From G963666895 sp963666895 (GTDB lineage: Bacteria; Desulfobacterota; Desulfovibrionia; Desulfovibrionales; Desulfovibrionaceae), in the NCBI GenBank assembly GCA_963666895.2, contig CAXXNS010000003.1:124001-188000 (forward strand): DNA of 64,000 nucleotides. The letters are read 5' to 3'. A model generated the notes under the pieces. That model was given only the letters and a program-made list of their open reading frames with translations. It did not search any database and was not told where the DNA came from. Positions 34,410 through 42,723 of this stretch are shown piece after piece (position 1 is the first letter of the stretch; each line of letters opens with the position of its first letter). The translations under genes and the position numbers were made by a program.

Positions 34410-35066
34410 ATGGCGAAGAAACTGGAAGTGGGCATCATCGGACTGGGCAAGTTCGGGTTCGCGCTGGCGCAGCGGCTGGTGGAGCTCGGGCATTCCGTGG
34501 TCGGCGTGGACGGCGACGAGCGGGCCATCCGGCGCGCCCAGTCCATCCTGGCCCAGGTCTACCAGGCCGACGCCGAGGACAAGGAGGCCCTGGAACAGCT
34601 GGGCTTCAAGGATCTGGACCACGTCATCGTCTCGGTGGGCCACTCCATGGAGGCGTCCATCCTGGTGGCCATGAACCTCCAGGAACTCGGCGTGCCCAAG
34701 GTGTGGGTCAAGGCCATGAGCGAGGAGCACCAGAAGGTCCTGGACCGGCTGGGCGTGGACATGGTGGTCTTTCCCGAGCAGTACGTGGCCCGGCAGCTGG
34801 CCTACCGGCTGGCCGTGCCCGGGCTCCTGGATTACCTGGCCCTGGGCGAGGGCATCATGGTGCGCGAGGTCACGGTGGACAAGTGGGCCGGCCAGACCCT
34901 GCGGGACCTGAACCTGCCCAGCACCCACAACATCCAGGTGGTGGCCGTCAAGTCGTCCGGCGCCGAGGAGTTCAGCTTCGTGCCCCGGGCGGACGTGCCG
35001 CTCAAGGAGGGGGACGTGCTGGTGCTGCTCGGCAAGTCCGAGAACGTGCTGGAGGCCACCCGATGA
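34410..35066 (+). CDS. ktrA: K+ uptake regulatory subunit (TrkA/KtrA RCK)
   Basis: The 218-aa cytoplasmic ring protein has an RCK_N Rossmann domain (VGIIGLGKFGFALAQRLVE, GVDGDERAI) and an RCK_C domain from about 135 (LREVTVDKWAGQ-like region). It gates KtrB according to nucleotide. TAGGAG precedes the ATG, and the stop overlaps aroC (ATGA). Confidence 0.93.
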   Translation: MAKKLEVGIIGLGKFGFALAQRLVELGHSVVGVDGDERAIRRAQSILAQVYQADAEDKEALEQLGFKDLDHVIVSVGHSMEASILVAMNLQELGVPKVWVKAMSEEHQKVLDRLGVDMVVFPEQYVARQLAYRLAVPGLLDYLALGEGIMVREVTVDKWAGQTLRDLNLPSTHNIQVVAVKSSGAEEFSFVPRADVPLKEGDVLVLLGKSENVLEATR

Positions 35067-36124
35067 GCGGCAACACCTTTGGTCGGGTCTTCCGGTTGAC
35101 CACCTACGGCGAGTCCCACGGCCCGGGCCTGGGCGGGGTGGTGGACGGCTGTCCGGCCGGAATCCCCCTGACCGAGGCCATCATCCAGGCCGAGCTGGAC
35201 CGTCGCAAGCCGGGCCAGGGCAAGGGCTCCACCGCCCGCAAGGAGCCGGACGCGGTGCGCCTGCTGTCCGGCGTGTTCGAGGGCCGGATCACGGGCACGC
35301 CCATCGCCTTCCACGTGGAGAATCAGGACCACCGCTCCAAGGACTATTCCAAGATCAAGGACCTGTTTCGCCCGGGCCATGCTGACTACACCTTCCAGGC
35401 CAAGTTCGGCGCGCGCGACTACCGCGGCGGCGGCCGCTCCTCGGGCCGGGAGACCCTGGCCCGGGTGGCCGGAGGGGCCATCGCCCAGGAGCTGCTCAAG
35501 CTGGAAGGCATCGATGTGCTGGCCTATACGGTTGAATACGGGGGCGTGCCCTGTCGTGTGGAGGACCTGGAAGGCGCCTGCTCCAGGCCGTTTTTCTGCC
35601 CGGACCCGGACGTCCTGGCCGCCTGGGAGGCCAGGCTGGGCGAGGCCAAGTCCATGGGCGATTCCCTGGGAGGCGTGGTGGAGATCCGCGCCCGAGGCGT
35701 GCCGCCCGGCCTGGGCGAGCCCGTGTTCGACAAGTTGGACGCCCGCATCGCCTACGCGCTCATGGGCGTGGGCGCGGTCAAGGCCGTGGAGATCGGCGCG
35801 GGAACGGCCGCTTCCAGGAGCCTGGGCAGCGAGAACAACGACCCCATCACTCCGCTGGGCTTCGCGTCCAACAACGCGGGCGGCATCCTGGGCGGGCTGT
35901 CCTCGGGCCAGGAGATCGTGGCCCGGGCCCACGTCAAGCCCATCCCGTCCATTGCCGTGGAGCAGGACACCGTGACCGTCACGGGCGAGCCGACCAGGCT
36001 TTCCGTGCCCGGACGCCACGACGTGTCCGCCATCCCGCGCATCGTGCCCGTGTTGAAGGCCATGATGCTTCTCACGTTGGCAGATATGATCTTACTGGAT
36101 CGGAGATTGGGTCCCCGCGACTAG
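35063..36124 (+). CDS. aroC: Chorismate synthase
   Basis: The 353-aa FMN-dependent enzyme makes chorismate from EPSP. Signatures are GESHGPGLGGVVDGCPAG, KDYRGGGRSSGRETLARVAGG-like RDYRGGGRSSGRET, and SENNDPITP. It starts within the ktrA stop codon, so a shikimate-pathway gene is translationally tied to potassium uptake. The 3' end is followed by palindromes and a terminator. Confidence 0.95.
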   Translation: MSGNTFGRVFRLTTYGESHGPGLGGVVDGCPAGIPLTEAIIQAELDRRKPGQGKGSTARKEPDAVRLLSGVFEGRITGTPIAFHVENQDHRSKDYSKIKDLFRPGHADYTFQAKFGARDYRGGGRSSGRETLARVAGGAIAQELLKLEGIDVLAYTVEYGGVPCRVEDLEGACSRPFFCPDPDVLAAWEARLGEAKSMGDSLGGVVEIRARGVPPGLGEPVFDKLDARIAYALMGVGAVKAVEIGAGTAASRSLGSENNDPITPLGFASNNAGGILGGLSSGQEIVARAHVKPIPSIAVEQDTVTVTGEPTRLSVPGRHDVSAIPRIVPVLKAMMLLTLADMILLDRRLGPRD

Positions 36125-36173
36125 CTCTTTTCCCCCGGCCAAGAATGGAGCCCGGCCACAATCATTCCATCTC

Positions 36174-36196
36174 CATGTAATTTTTTAAATTACATG
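36174..36196. other. AT-rich perfect palindrome after aroC
   Basis: CATGTAATTT and AAATTACATG are perfect 10-bp arms around TTT. The T run inside could help stop aroC transcription, but the usual GC stem is absent. It could also be an operator. Confidence 0.4.
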
Positions 36197-36199
36197 CCG

Positions 36200-36231
36200 A
36201 AAAAGTAGAGCCCGGCCACGGGCCGGGCTCT
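36200..36231 (-). terminator. Terminator after the 114-aa protein gene
   Basis: Perfect 11-bp arms (36207-36217, 36221-36231) with a 3-nt loop are followed on the minus strand by ACTTTTTCGG. It lies 37 bp after the stop at 36268. Confidence 0.75.
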
Positions 36232-36267
36232 GGCAGGAGAGAGGAGTTTGAGGGTTGTGGAGAAAGT

Positions 36268-36612
36268 CTAGTTTTCCATCTGGGCCCTGAGCCAGCTCCG
36301 GACTTCGCCCGTGACCGGATAGACTCCCTTGAAGCCCGAGACGCCCTTGAGGAAATTCGCGGCCAGGCTTTCCGGGAGTTCGCGGCTCCACAGTTCCTTG
36401 GCCTCCTCGGAGTTGCGCTGGATCAGGATCACCCGCGGCTTCTCGTCCCAGTTGTAGACCACGAAATAGTTCGAGTAGTCCGACTTGGAGCGGACCGGCT
36501 GGCGGTCTCCGCGCCAGGAATTGTTGCCCCATTCCAGGTACATGGTCACGGCATCTTCCGGTGTCATGCTCCAGTCTATGTCCAGGCTCTTGTAATCCTT
36601 TAAGCTACCCAT
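36268..36612 (-). CDS. Conserved small cytoplasmic protein (DVU0772-like)
   Basis: The 114-aa soluble protein has no signal or membrane segment. WSMTPEDAVTMYLEWGNN and NYFVVYNWDEKPRVILI look like a short alpha/beta domain. It resembles, from memory, a highly expressed protein of unknown function in Desulfovibrio (DVU0772 type); I cannot confirm the match. GAGGAGG sits 5 nt before ATG 36612, and a strong promoter and terminator frame it, which predicts abundance. Confidence 0.7.
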   Translation of the reverse strand: MGSLKDYKSLDIDWSMTPEDAVTMYLEWGNNSWRGDRQPVRSKSDYSNYFVVYNWDEKPRVILIQRNSEEAKELWSRELPESLAANFLKGVSGFKGVYPVTGEVRSWLRAQMEN

Positions 36613-36904
36613 GATTGCCTCCTCTGTGCGGGGTTGTTCACGGCTCTTGATAGGAATGATAACTAATACCAGAGAAGAGTCAAGCAAAAAATTGCATACT
36701 TTTTAAATATAGTTTTCCGACGGGCCGGACAGTGTCCGGAATCTGTCGGAAACCTGTCAGAATGGATGGAAAAAGCTCAGCGTGGGCAAAGAGATGGCCA
36801 TCCCTGACAATCAGACAGGGGGCCACTGTGCGCAACCAAGCGCGGGCTGGCTGGAGCGGGGATCAGGCGGAAGCGGGCGGACGTGCGGAAATGGGAAAAG
36901 AAGA
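36613..36904. other. Intergenic region upstream of the 114-aa protein gene
   Basis: This holds the promoter at 36656-36683 and an AT-rich stretch (36684-36716). The rest, to 36904, contains no convincing gene or structure. Confidence 0.4.
36656..36683 (-). promoter_or_regulatory. Strong sigma70-type promoter
   Basis: On the minus strand TTGACT (36683-36678) and TATCAT (36661-36656) are 16 nt apart. An A/T-rich run just upstream could act as an UP element. Confidence 0.6.
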
Positions 36905-36905
36905 A

Positions 36906-36921
36906 GGGGCCGCGAGGCCCC
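36906..36921 (-). terminator. Short hairpin terminator
   Basis: GGGGCC and GGCCCC flank GCGA, followed on the minus strand by TTCTTCTTTT. It lies just after the 56-aa gene stop. Confidence 0.6.
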
Positions 36922-36926
36922 TGGTT

Positions 36927-37097
36927 CTATTCCTTGTCCGGCGACCAGTTGGGATCGCGATATTTGTCCGGATTGTAGATACGCCAATCCTGCCCGTCGT
37001 CATACTTCTCGTCCGCTTCGGGGTAGGGGCGGTACACGGTTCCCTTTTTCGGCTCGTCGGCCTTGGGTTCCATACAGTTGGCGTGGATGTTGGTCAT
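36927..37097 (-). CDS. Small hydrophilic 56-aa protein
   Basis: The product is acidic and rich in Asp, Lys, Pro and Tyr (YRPYPEADEKYDDGQDWR, YNPDKYRDPNWSPDKE), with a single Cys and no signal or membrane segment; it is probably flexible. GAGGA 6 nt before ATG 37097 and a terminator right after the stop support a real gene. I recognise no family. Confidence 0.6.
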   Translation of the reverse strand: MTNIHANCMEPKADEPKKGTVYRPYPEADEKYDDGQDWRIYNPDKYRDPNWSPDKE

Positions 37098-37308
37098 TGT
37101 CGTTCCTCTCGGGAGGCTGATTTTTCCGGCCTGATCCACAACCCGGCAAGTGCCGGATCAGCCGCGGCGGCTCGGCCGCGGTCGCGTGGATTTGGTCTGG
37201 TATGATGCGCTCCCCGAAATCCCTCTGCCTCATTTGCAACCAGGGGTCAAGAGGGAATGCAAACTTTTTCTAACATTGTTTTATTTCAATGTGTTAGCCA
37301 GCGGACGA

Positions 37309-37857
37309 TCAGTCCTGGTCCAGGTTCGGCTTGGCGTAAAGCTCGCCGCCCACCGAGTCGTTGACCACCAGAAGCGGGAAATCCTTGACCTTCATGGCCC
37401 GGACCGCCTCGGGCCCCAATTCCTCGAATGCGATGATTTTGCATTTTTCAATGCGTTGGGACAGGAGCGCGCCGGCTCCGCCCGTGGCCCCGAAGTAGAC
37501 CGCGGTGTGGTCCTTGAGCGCCTGCTTGACCTCGTCGTTGCGTTTGCCCTTGCCGATGCTGGCCTTGAGGCCCAGGGCGTGCAGCCGGGGCGCGTAGGCG
37601 TCCATGCGGTAGCTGGTGGTCGGTCCGGCCGAGCCGATGGGCTTGCCCGGAGGGGCCGGGGAGGGGCCCACGTAGTAGACCACCGCGCCCTCCAGGGGGA
37701 ACGGCGGCTCCTCGCCCTTGTCGATGAGGTCCATGATGCGCTTGTGGGCCGCGTCCCGGGCGGAATAGATCAGCCCCGAGAGCTTGACCACGTCTCCGGC
37801 CCGCAGCTTGGCCACTTCCTCGTCGTTCAGCGGGGTGTTGAGCTGGTATTCGGCCAT
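37309..37857 (-). CDS. Class I fumarase, beta (C-terminal) subunit
   Basis: The 182-aa subunit shows VVYYVGPSPAPPGKPIGSAGP, PTTSYRMDAYAP and YFGATGGAGALLSQ, the family beta-domain. It pairs with the alpha subunit to form the oxygen-sensitive Fe-S fumarase that hydrates fumarate to malate. Its ATG overlaps the alpha stop by 1 bp. It ends the frd-fum operon-like run. Confidence 0.93.
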   Translation of the reverse strand: MAEYQLNTPLNDEEVAKLRAGDVVKLSGLIYSARDAAHKRIMDLIDKGEEPPFPLEGAVVYYVGPSPAPPGKPIGSAGPTTSYRMDAYAPRLHALGLKASIGKGKRNDEVKQALKDHTAVYFGATGGAGALLSQRIEKCKIIAFEELGPEAVRAMKVKDFPLLVVNDSVGGELYAKPNLDQD

Positions 37858-38693
37858 CAGAGCACCACCTCCTCGTGCCGGGCGGAATGGCATTGCACGT
37901 TCACCGCCACCGGCAGGCTGGCGATGTGGCAGGGTTCCAGGGCGATCTTGACTCCCAGGCAGGTGGTCTTGCCGCCCATGCCCATGGGGCCCACGCCCAG
38001 CTTGTTGATCTCGTCCAGCAGTTCGGCCTCCATGGCCGCCACCTGCGGGTCGGGATGGGTGTCGTCCAGCTTGCGGGCCAGGGCCTTCTTGGCGATCTTG
38101 GCCGAGTGGTCGAAGGTGCCGCCGATGCCCAGGCCCACGATGGTGGGCGGGCAGGGGTTGGGCCCGGCCTCGGCCATGCGCTGGACCACGAACTTCTTGA
38201 TGCCCTCCCAGCCCTGGGACGGGGCCAGCATGGTCACGCGGCTCATGTTCTCGCTGCCGCCGCCCTTGGCCATGAACACGATCTTGAGCTTGTCGCCGGG
38301 CACGATGTCGATGTGGATGATGGCCGGGGTGTTGTCCCCGGTGTTCTTGCGGCTTAGGGGATCGCAGGACGATTTGCGGAGGTAGCCTTCCTCGTAGCCC
38401 TTCTTGACGCCCGCGTTGATGGCCTCCTTGAGGTTGCCGTCCACGCACGCGCCCTCACCCATCTCCACGAAGAACACGGCCAGGCCGGTGTCCTGGCACA
38501 GGGGCAGGCTCTCGCAGGCCGCCAGGTCGGCGTTCTCCAGGAGCTGGCGGAAGACCTCCCTGGCCGCCTCGGACTCCTCGCGGGCCAGCCCTTCTTCCAG
38601 GGCCCGGCGCACGTCCTCCGGCAGGTTGAGGTTGGCCGAGACGCACATTCTGGCCACCGCTTCGGTGACCTCGGCCGTCTTGATGGTTCGCAT
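37857..38693 (-). CDS. Class I fumarase, alpha (N-terminal) subunit
   Basis: The 278-aa subunit carries the [4Fe-4S] ligands in LPLCQDTGLA, SSCDPLSRKNTGDNTP and GGKTTCLG, with the GLGIGGTFDHSAKIAKKAL signature. AAGGAG before ATG 38693 fixes the start. It follows frdB by 11 bp, so the product of fumarase and the substrate of the reductase are made together. Confidence 0.93.
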   Translation of the reverse strand: MRTIKTAEVTEAVARMCVSANLNLPEDVRRALEEGLAREESEAAREVFRQLLENADLAACESLPLCQDTGLAVFFVEMGEGACVDGNLKEAINAGVKKGYEEGYLRKSSCDPLSRKNTGDNTPAIIHIDIVPGDKLKIVFMAKGGGSENMSRVTMLAPSQGWEGIKKFVVQRMAEAGPNPCPPTIVGLGIGGTFDHSAKIAKKALARKLDDTHPDPQVAAMEAELLDEINKLGVGPMGMGGKTTCLGVKIALEPCHIASLPVAVNVQCHSARHEEVVL

Positions 38694-38704
38694 GACGAAC
38701 TCCT

Positions 38705-39451
38705 TTATTTTTTCTTCCTGCGGAAGATGTTCTTCACGGCTGTGATGCCCATCTTGCGCCGCAGGTAGGCCAGCTGGTCCTGCAGGGGAAGGTGCTTGGG
38801 ACAGACGTCCTCGCAGGCCAGCAGGCCCATGCATCCGAAGATGCCGTGGTCGTTGCCGATGATCTCGTAGTATTCGCGGTCTTCGCGCTCGTCGCGGGGG
38901 TCGGCCACGAAGCGGCCTACCCGGTTCAGTGCCACCGCGCCCAGGAAGTCGTCGCGCATGCGGGCCGTGCCGCAGGCGGCCACGCAGCAGCCGCACTCAA
39001 CGCAGCGGTCCAGCTCGTACACGGCCTCGGCCGTGGCGTTGTCCATGGGCTCCTCTTCGGCCGCGGGGTCGAACTCCTTGGTCGTGTGGATCCAGGACTC
39101 CACCTTGTTGTACATGCGGCGGAACCAGGAGCCCGTGTCCACGGACAGGTCGCCCACCAGCTTGAACACGGGCAGGGGCAGCAGCCGGATATGCGCGGGC
39201 AGGTCTTTGGTCTTGGTATGGCAGGCCAGGCCCGGGCGGCCGTTGATGACCATGCCGCAGGCGCCGCAGATGCCGGCCCGGCAGCAGAAGTCGAACATGA
39301 GCGAGGGGTCCTGCTCCTCCCGGATGCGGTTCAGGGCGATGAACAGGGTCATGGCCTCGGTCTCCTCCAGGGAGTACTCCTGCATGTGCGGAGTGGATTC
39401 GGGATCCTGGGGATTGTAGCGGAAGATCTCGAAGGTCAGCATTCTGGCCAT
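38705..39451 (-). CDS. frdB: Fumarate reductase/succinate dehydrogenase Fe-S subunit
   Basis: The 248-aa subunit binds a [2Fe-2S] (CCRAGICGACG with distal Cys), a [4Fe-4S] (CVECGCCVAACG) and a [3Fe-4S] cluster (CMGLLACEDVCP), passing electrons between FAD and the heme subunit. The C-terminus ends in a Lys/Arg run. It lies 2 bp after frdA and just before fumarase alpha. Confidence 0.95.
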   Translation of the reverse strand: MARMLTFEIFRYNPQDPESTPHMQEYSLEETEAMTLFIALNRIREEQDPSLMFDFCCRAGICGACGMVINGRPGLACHTKTKDLPAHIRLLPLPVFKLVGDLSVDTGSWFRRMYNKVESWIHTTKEFDPAAEEEPMDNATAEAVYELDRCVECGCCVAACGTARMRDDFLGAVALNRVGRFVADPRDEREDREYYEIIGNDHGIFGCMGLLACEDVCPKHLPLQDQLAYLRRKMGITAVKNIFRRKKK

Positions 39452-39453
39452 GA

Positions 39454-41319
39454 CTATTTCTCCTCCTTCGCGTCGGAGGCAGCGCTTTCAGGCGGCGCGT
39501 CCATGGGGATGATCTCGGACTTGCCGTAGCCCCGGTCGCCCGGAGGCAGGGACAGGTCCGCGGAGGCGGATTCGTACTTGAGCACGGGCAGGTCGTCGCC
39601 CGGGTTTTTCCAGTAGGCCAGGGTGCGGGTCAGCCAGTCGCGGTCGTTGCGGGCCGGGTAGTCCTCGCGGTTGTGCGAGCCGCGCGACTCGGTGCGGTTG
39701 AGCGCGCCGTAGGCCACCATGAGGGCCAGCTTGACCTGGCCTTCGATGCGCAGGGCCGCGTAGAGTTCGGCGTTGCCGCCCAGGCCGTTGGAACGTAGCC
39801 CCACCTTGCGGGACCGGTCCAGGACCTCCTGGAGCTCGGACACGCACTTGGCCAGGTCCTCGTGGTTGCGGAAGATGTTGGCGCCCCGGTTCAGGCTCTC
39901 CTGCATGGCCGCGCGCACGGCGTAGACGTTCTCGTCGCCGTTCTTGCCGGAGATGAGGTCCTTGATGCGCTCGGCCTGGGACTTGCTCGCGCCGTCGATG
40001 ACCGAGGATTGGAAGGTCACTTCCGCGCCCTCCAGGTACTCCACGATCTTCCTGCCCACGATGCCCCCGGCGACGACTGTTTCGGCAAGGGAATTGCCTC
40101 CAAGTCGATTAAAACCGTGCATGTCCCAGCAGGCGGCTTCGCCCGCGGAGAACAGTCCCTTGAGCCCGTAGACCGCGCCGTCCTTGTTGGTGCGGATGCC
40201 GCCCATGGAGTAGTGCTGCGTGGGCCGCACCGGGATGAGCTGGTGGATGGGGTCGATGCCCAGGAAGCTGGTGCAGATCTCGTAGACCTCGCGCAGCTTG
40301 CCGGTGATGTGCGCCTCGCCCAGATGGCGGATGTCCAGCCACAGATGGTCGCCGTAGGGGCTCTTGACGCCCTTGCCCTGGCGGATGTGGTGGGTCATCC
40401 AGCGGGAGACCACGTCGCGGGAGGCCAGCTCGGCCTTGTCCGGCTCGTACTTGTCCATGAACCGTTCTTCGTTCACGTCGAGCAGGGTGCCGCCGTCGCC
40501 GCGGCAGCCCTCGGTGACCAGGATATCCGTGGGCACGATGCCGGTGGGGTGGAACTGCACGGCCTCGGGGTTGCCGATGGGCACCAGCCCGGTGTCCAGG
40601 GCCGTGATGTGGGCCCCGCCGTCGCAGATGACCGCGTTGGTGGAGTTGGGATAGATGCGGCCGAACCCGCCCGAGGCGATCATGGTCGCCTTGGCCAGGT
40701 AGGTCCGGAGCTCGCCGGTGCGCATGTCCCGGGCCACGCAGCCGTAGCAGGTGACCCCGTCGTGGATCAGGCAGGCCGCGTCGGTCTTGTCGTGGACCTC
40801 CACGCCCAGTTCGGCGCAGCGGTTGTCCACGGTGTAGAGCACGGAGTGGCCGGTGCCGTCGGACACGTAGCAGGTGCGCCACTTGGCCGTGCCGCCGAAG
40901 GCCCGGGCCGTGATCAGCCCGCGCTTCTCCTCCTTCTCCTCCTTCTCGAACTGCGTCCCGCCCTTGAAGTAGGTGGACTTGCCGGGCACCACGCGGTTCC
41001 AGGGCACGCCCCAGAAGGCCAGACGGCGCATCTCGATAGGCGCGTTGTCCACGAACAGGCGGGCCACTTCCTGGTCGCAGCCCCAGTCGGAGCCCTTGAC
41101 CGTGTCCGCGAAGTGGACGTCCGGACAGTCGCCCTCGCCCATGGCCGAGTTGCCCAGGGCCGCCTGCATGCCGCCCTGGGCGGCCGAGGAATGGGAGCGC
41201 CTGGCCGGAACCAGGGAAAGACAGATGGCCGAGAATCCGGCCTGTCCGGCCTCGATGGCGGCGCGTTCGCCCGCCAGGCCGGCCCCGATGACCAGGACGT
41301 CGGTGTAGATGGTCTGCAT
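39454..41319 (-). CDS. frdA: Fumarate reductase/succinate dehydrogenase flavoprotein subunit
   Basis: The 621-aa subunit has the FAD motif VLVIGAGLAGERAAIEAG, covalent-FAD His in RRSHSSAAQGG, and substrate residues in QFHPTGIVP, the RDVVSRWM region and RPTQHYSMGGI. It reduces fumarate or oxidises succinate. The gene order C-A-B matches Wolinella-type quinol:fumarate reductase. AAGGAGG precedes the ATG. Direction in the cell cannot be read from sequence. Confidence 0.96.
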   Translation of the reverse strand: MQTIYTDVLVIGAGLAGERAAIEAGQAGFSAICLSLVPARRSHSSAAQGGMQAALGNSAMGEGDCPDVHFADTVKGSDWGCDQEVARLFVDNAPIEMRRLAFWGVPWNRVVPGKSTYFKGGTQFEKEEKEEKRGLITARAFGGTAKWRTCYVSDGTGHSVLYTVDNRCAELGVEVHDKTDAACLIHDGVTCYGCVARDMRTGELRTYLAKATMIASGGFGRIYPNSTNAVICDGGAHITALDTGLVPIGNPEAVQFHPTGIVPTDILVTEGCRGDGGTLLDVNEERFMDKYEPDKAELASRDVVSRWMTHHIRQGKGVKSPYGDHLWLDIRHLGEAHITGKLREVYEICTSFLGIDPIHQLIPVRPTQHYSMGGIRTNKDGAVYGLKGLFSAGEAACWDMHGFNRLGGNSLAETVVAGGIVGRKIVEYLEGAEVTFQSSVIDGASKSQAERIKDLISGKNGDENVYAVRAAMQESLNRGANIFRNHEDLAKCVSELQEVLDRSRKVGLRSNGLGGNAELYAALRIEGQVKLALMVAYGALNRTESRGSHNREDYPARNDRDWLTRTLAYWKNPGDDLPVLKYESASADLSLPPGDRGYGKSEIIPMDAPPESAASDAKEEK

Positions 41320-41330
41320 GGCCGGCCTCC

Positions 41331-41981
41331 TTAGATCGCCAGGAACCAGAACCGCAGCAGGGCGGCCAGGCCGATGGAGATGAAGATCAGGGTCAGGATG
41401 GTCTCGGAGCGGTGGAACCTCTTGCGTCCCTTGGCCTTGACCAGGCCCCACTTGACCGCGATGCGGTAGAAGCCCACGCCCACGTGCAGCTCCACCAGGG
41501 GCAGCAGGATGAGGTAGAAGGCCATCCACCAGCCTTCCTGGATGCGGGCCGCGCTCTTGGCCGCGGTGATGGGCAGGTTGGTCAGGACCACCCACATGTG
41601 GATGGAGCCCATGAGCAGGATGAGCAGGGCCGTGCCCACCTGGACCAGCCAGAGCCAGGTGTCCTTGTGGCGGAGCATGCGGGCGTGGCTCCAGATGGTC
41701 TTGGCTCCCTCGAAGCGGGCCGGGACCTTGCGGGCGGCCAGCAGGAAATGCACGAGGAAGAGCAGGAAGATGAGCGGGCCGCCGACCTGGGCCATGCCGG
41801 TGTCCTCGAAGAACGTCGCGATGGCGTTCATGACCGGGGAACCGATGATGATGCTGGCCACCAGGATCATGTGGGCCCACATGAACAGGATCAGCGCCGC
41901 GCCGGAGAGCATCTGAAGCCAGTCCAGAAGCCCGTCCCAGCGTGAAGCGCGGTCCGGGATGATGGTGGTGTCAAAAGACAT
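41331..41981 (-). CDS. frdC: Fumarate reductase cytochrome b subunit (di-heme type)
   Basis: The 216-aa membrane anchor has five helices with His in FMWAHMILVAS, LLFLVHFLLAARK, LLMGSIHMWVVL and VELHVGVGFYRIA, consistent with two heme b groups as in Wolinella FrdC. It exchanges electrons with menaquinone. GGAGG precedes ATG 41981. It is first in the frdCAB-fum operon; the divergent gene starts 176 bp away. Confidence 0.93.
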   Translation of the reverse strand: MSFDTTIIPDRASRWDGLLDWLQMLSGAALILFMWAHMILVASIIIGSPVMNAIATFFEDTGMAQVGGPLIFLLFLVHFLLAARKVPARFEGAKTIWSHARMLRHKDTWLWLVQVGTALLILLMGSIHMWVVLTNLPITAAKSAARIQEGWWMAFYLILLPLVELHVGVGFYRIAVKWGLVKAKGRKRFHRSETILTLIFISIGLAALLRFWFLAI

Positions 41982-42065
41982 GTAGCCTCCGAAGGGATAA
42001 AGCGGGATACGGCCCAACCGGGCCGACCGTGTTTGTGGCCCCTGGCTTGGGTTTTGTCAATGATG

Positions 42066-42082
42066 CTCCACAGCCTGTGGAG
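42066..42082. promoter_or_regulatory. Palindrome between divergent frdC and TSUP gene
   Basis: CTCCACAG and CTGTGGAG are perfect 8-bp arms around one C. The position between two divergent genes suggests a possible operator; no known regulator can be named. Confidence 0.35.
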
Positions 42083-42157
42083 GCCTCTTGCAGGCCCGGG
42101 GCGCGTTGTGTAGAGCGTGGACTTTGGCAACGACCGCAACCGGCAAGGAGTCGGACA

Positions 42158-42523
42158 ATGACTGAGTTTGCGCGGCTGGCCATGCTGGCCGGACTGGGTG
42201 TTGGCGTGGGCGTGGGCGCTTCGTTCACGGGCCTGGGCGGCGGGTTCCTCATGATCCCGCTGCTGCTGATGATGGGCTACGCGGCCCAGAAGGCCGTGGG
42301 CACGTCGTTCCTGGCCATCCTGGTCATTTCCCTGTCGGCCCTCATCGCCCACAACAAGCTGGCCAACGTGGACTGGCGCGTGGGCATCGCCTTGGGCATC
42401 GGTGGCATCATCGGCGCCCAGGTCGGAGCGAGGCTGGTGGAGTACGTGTCCCAGGCGCAGTTCAAGAAGATCTTCGCCTTCGTGCTCCTGGGCCTGGCCG
42501 TGTATCTGTTCGTCAAGAAGTAG
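42158..42523 (+). CDS. Half-length TSUP (TauE/SafE) membrane transporter
   Basis: The 121-aa protein has four helices and the TSUP words GVGASFTGLGGGFLMIP, AVGTSFLAILVISL and GIIGAQVGARLVE. Normal TSUP permeases are about 250 aa with two such halves, so this is a single repeat that may work as a dimer. AAGGAG lies upstream and a terminator follows, so it seems a complete gene. The family exports or imports sulfur or organic anions; the substrate here is unknown. Confidence 0.82.
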   Translation: MTEFARLAMLAGLGVGVGVGASFTGLGGGFLMIPLLLMMGYAAQKAVGTSFLAILVISLSALIAHNKLANVDWRVGIALGIGGIIGAQVGARLVEYVSQAQFKKIFAFVLLGLAVYLFVKK

Positions 42524-42527
42524 GCGG

Positions 42528-42554
42528 TGCGCCTTCGGCGCATCCCTTTTCTTT
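42528..42554 (+). terminator. Terminator after the TSUP gene
   Basis: TGCGCC/GGCGCA with a TTC loop (42528-42542) is followed by TCCCTTTTCTTT. Confidence 0.6.
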
Positions 42555-42723
42555 CGGCTTGGCAAAATCCGGCCGCCCGTGGGCCGCGCCCGACCCGGTC
42601 CGTCCGGTCTTCCTTGAGATTTCGCCCCGTTCTGATACATAAGCGGAGTCCCCCCTCGACATTCGAACGACAACGCTTATTCTACAGGGCCTGGTACCGA
42701 ATGAGATTCACAGGAGCACACGC

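Noticed and set aside
32360..34546. A 728-codon open frame antisense to aroK and ktrB
   Set aside because: Composition is that of a reverse-strand shadow and both sense genes are recognisable proteins.
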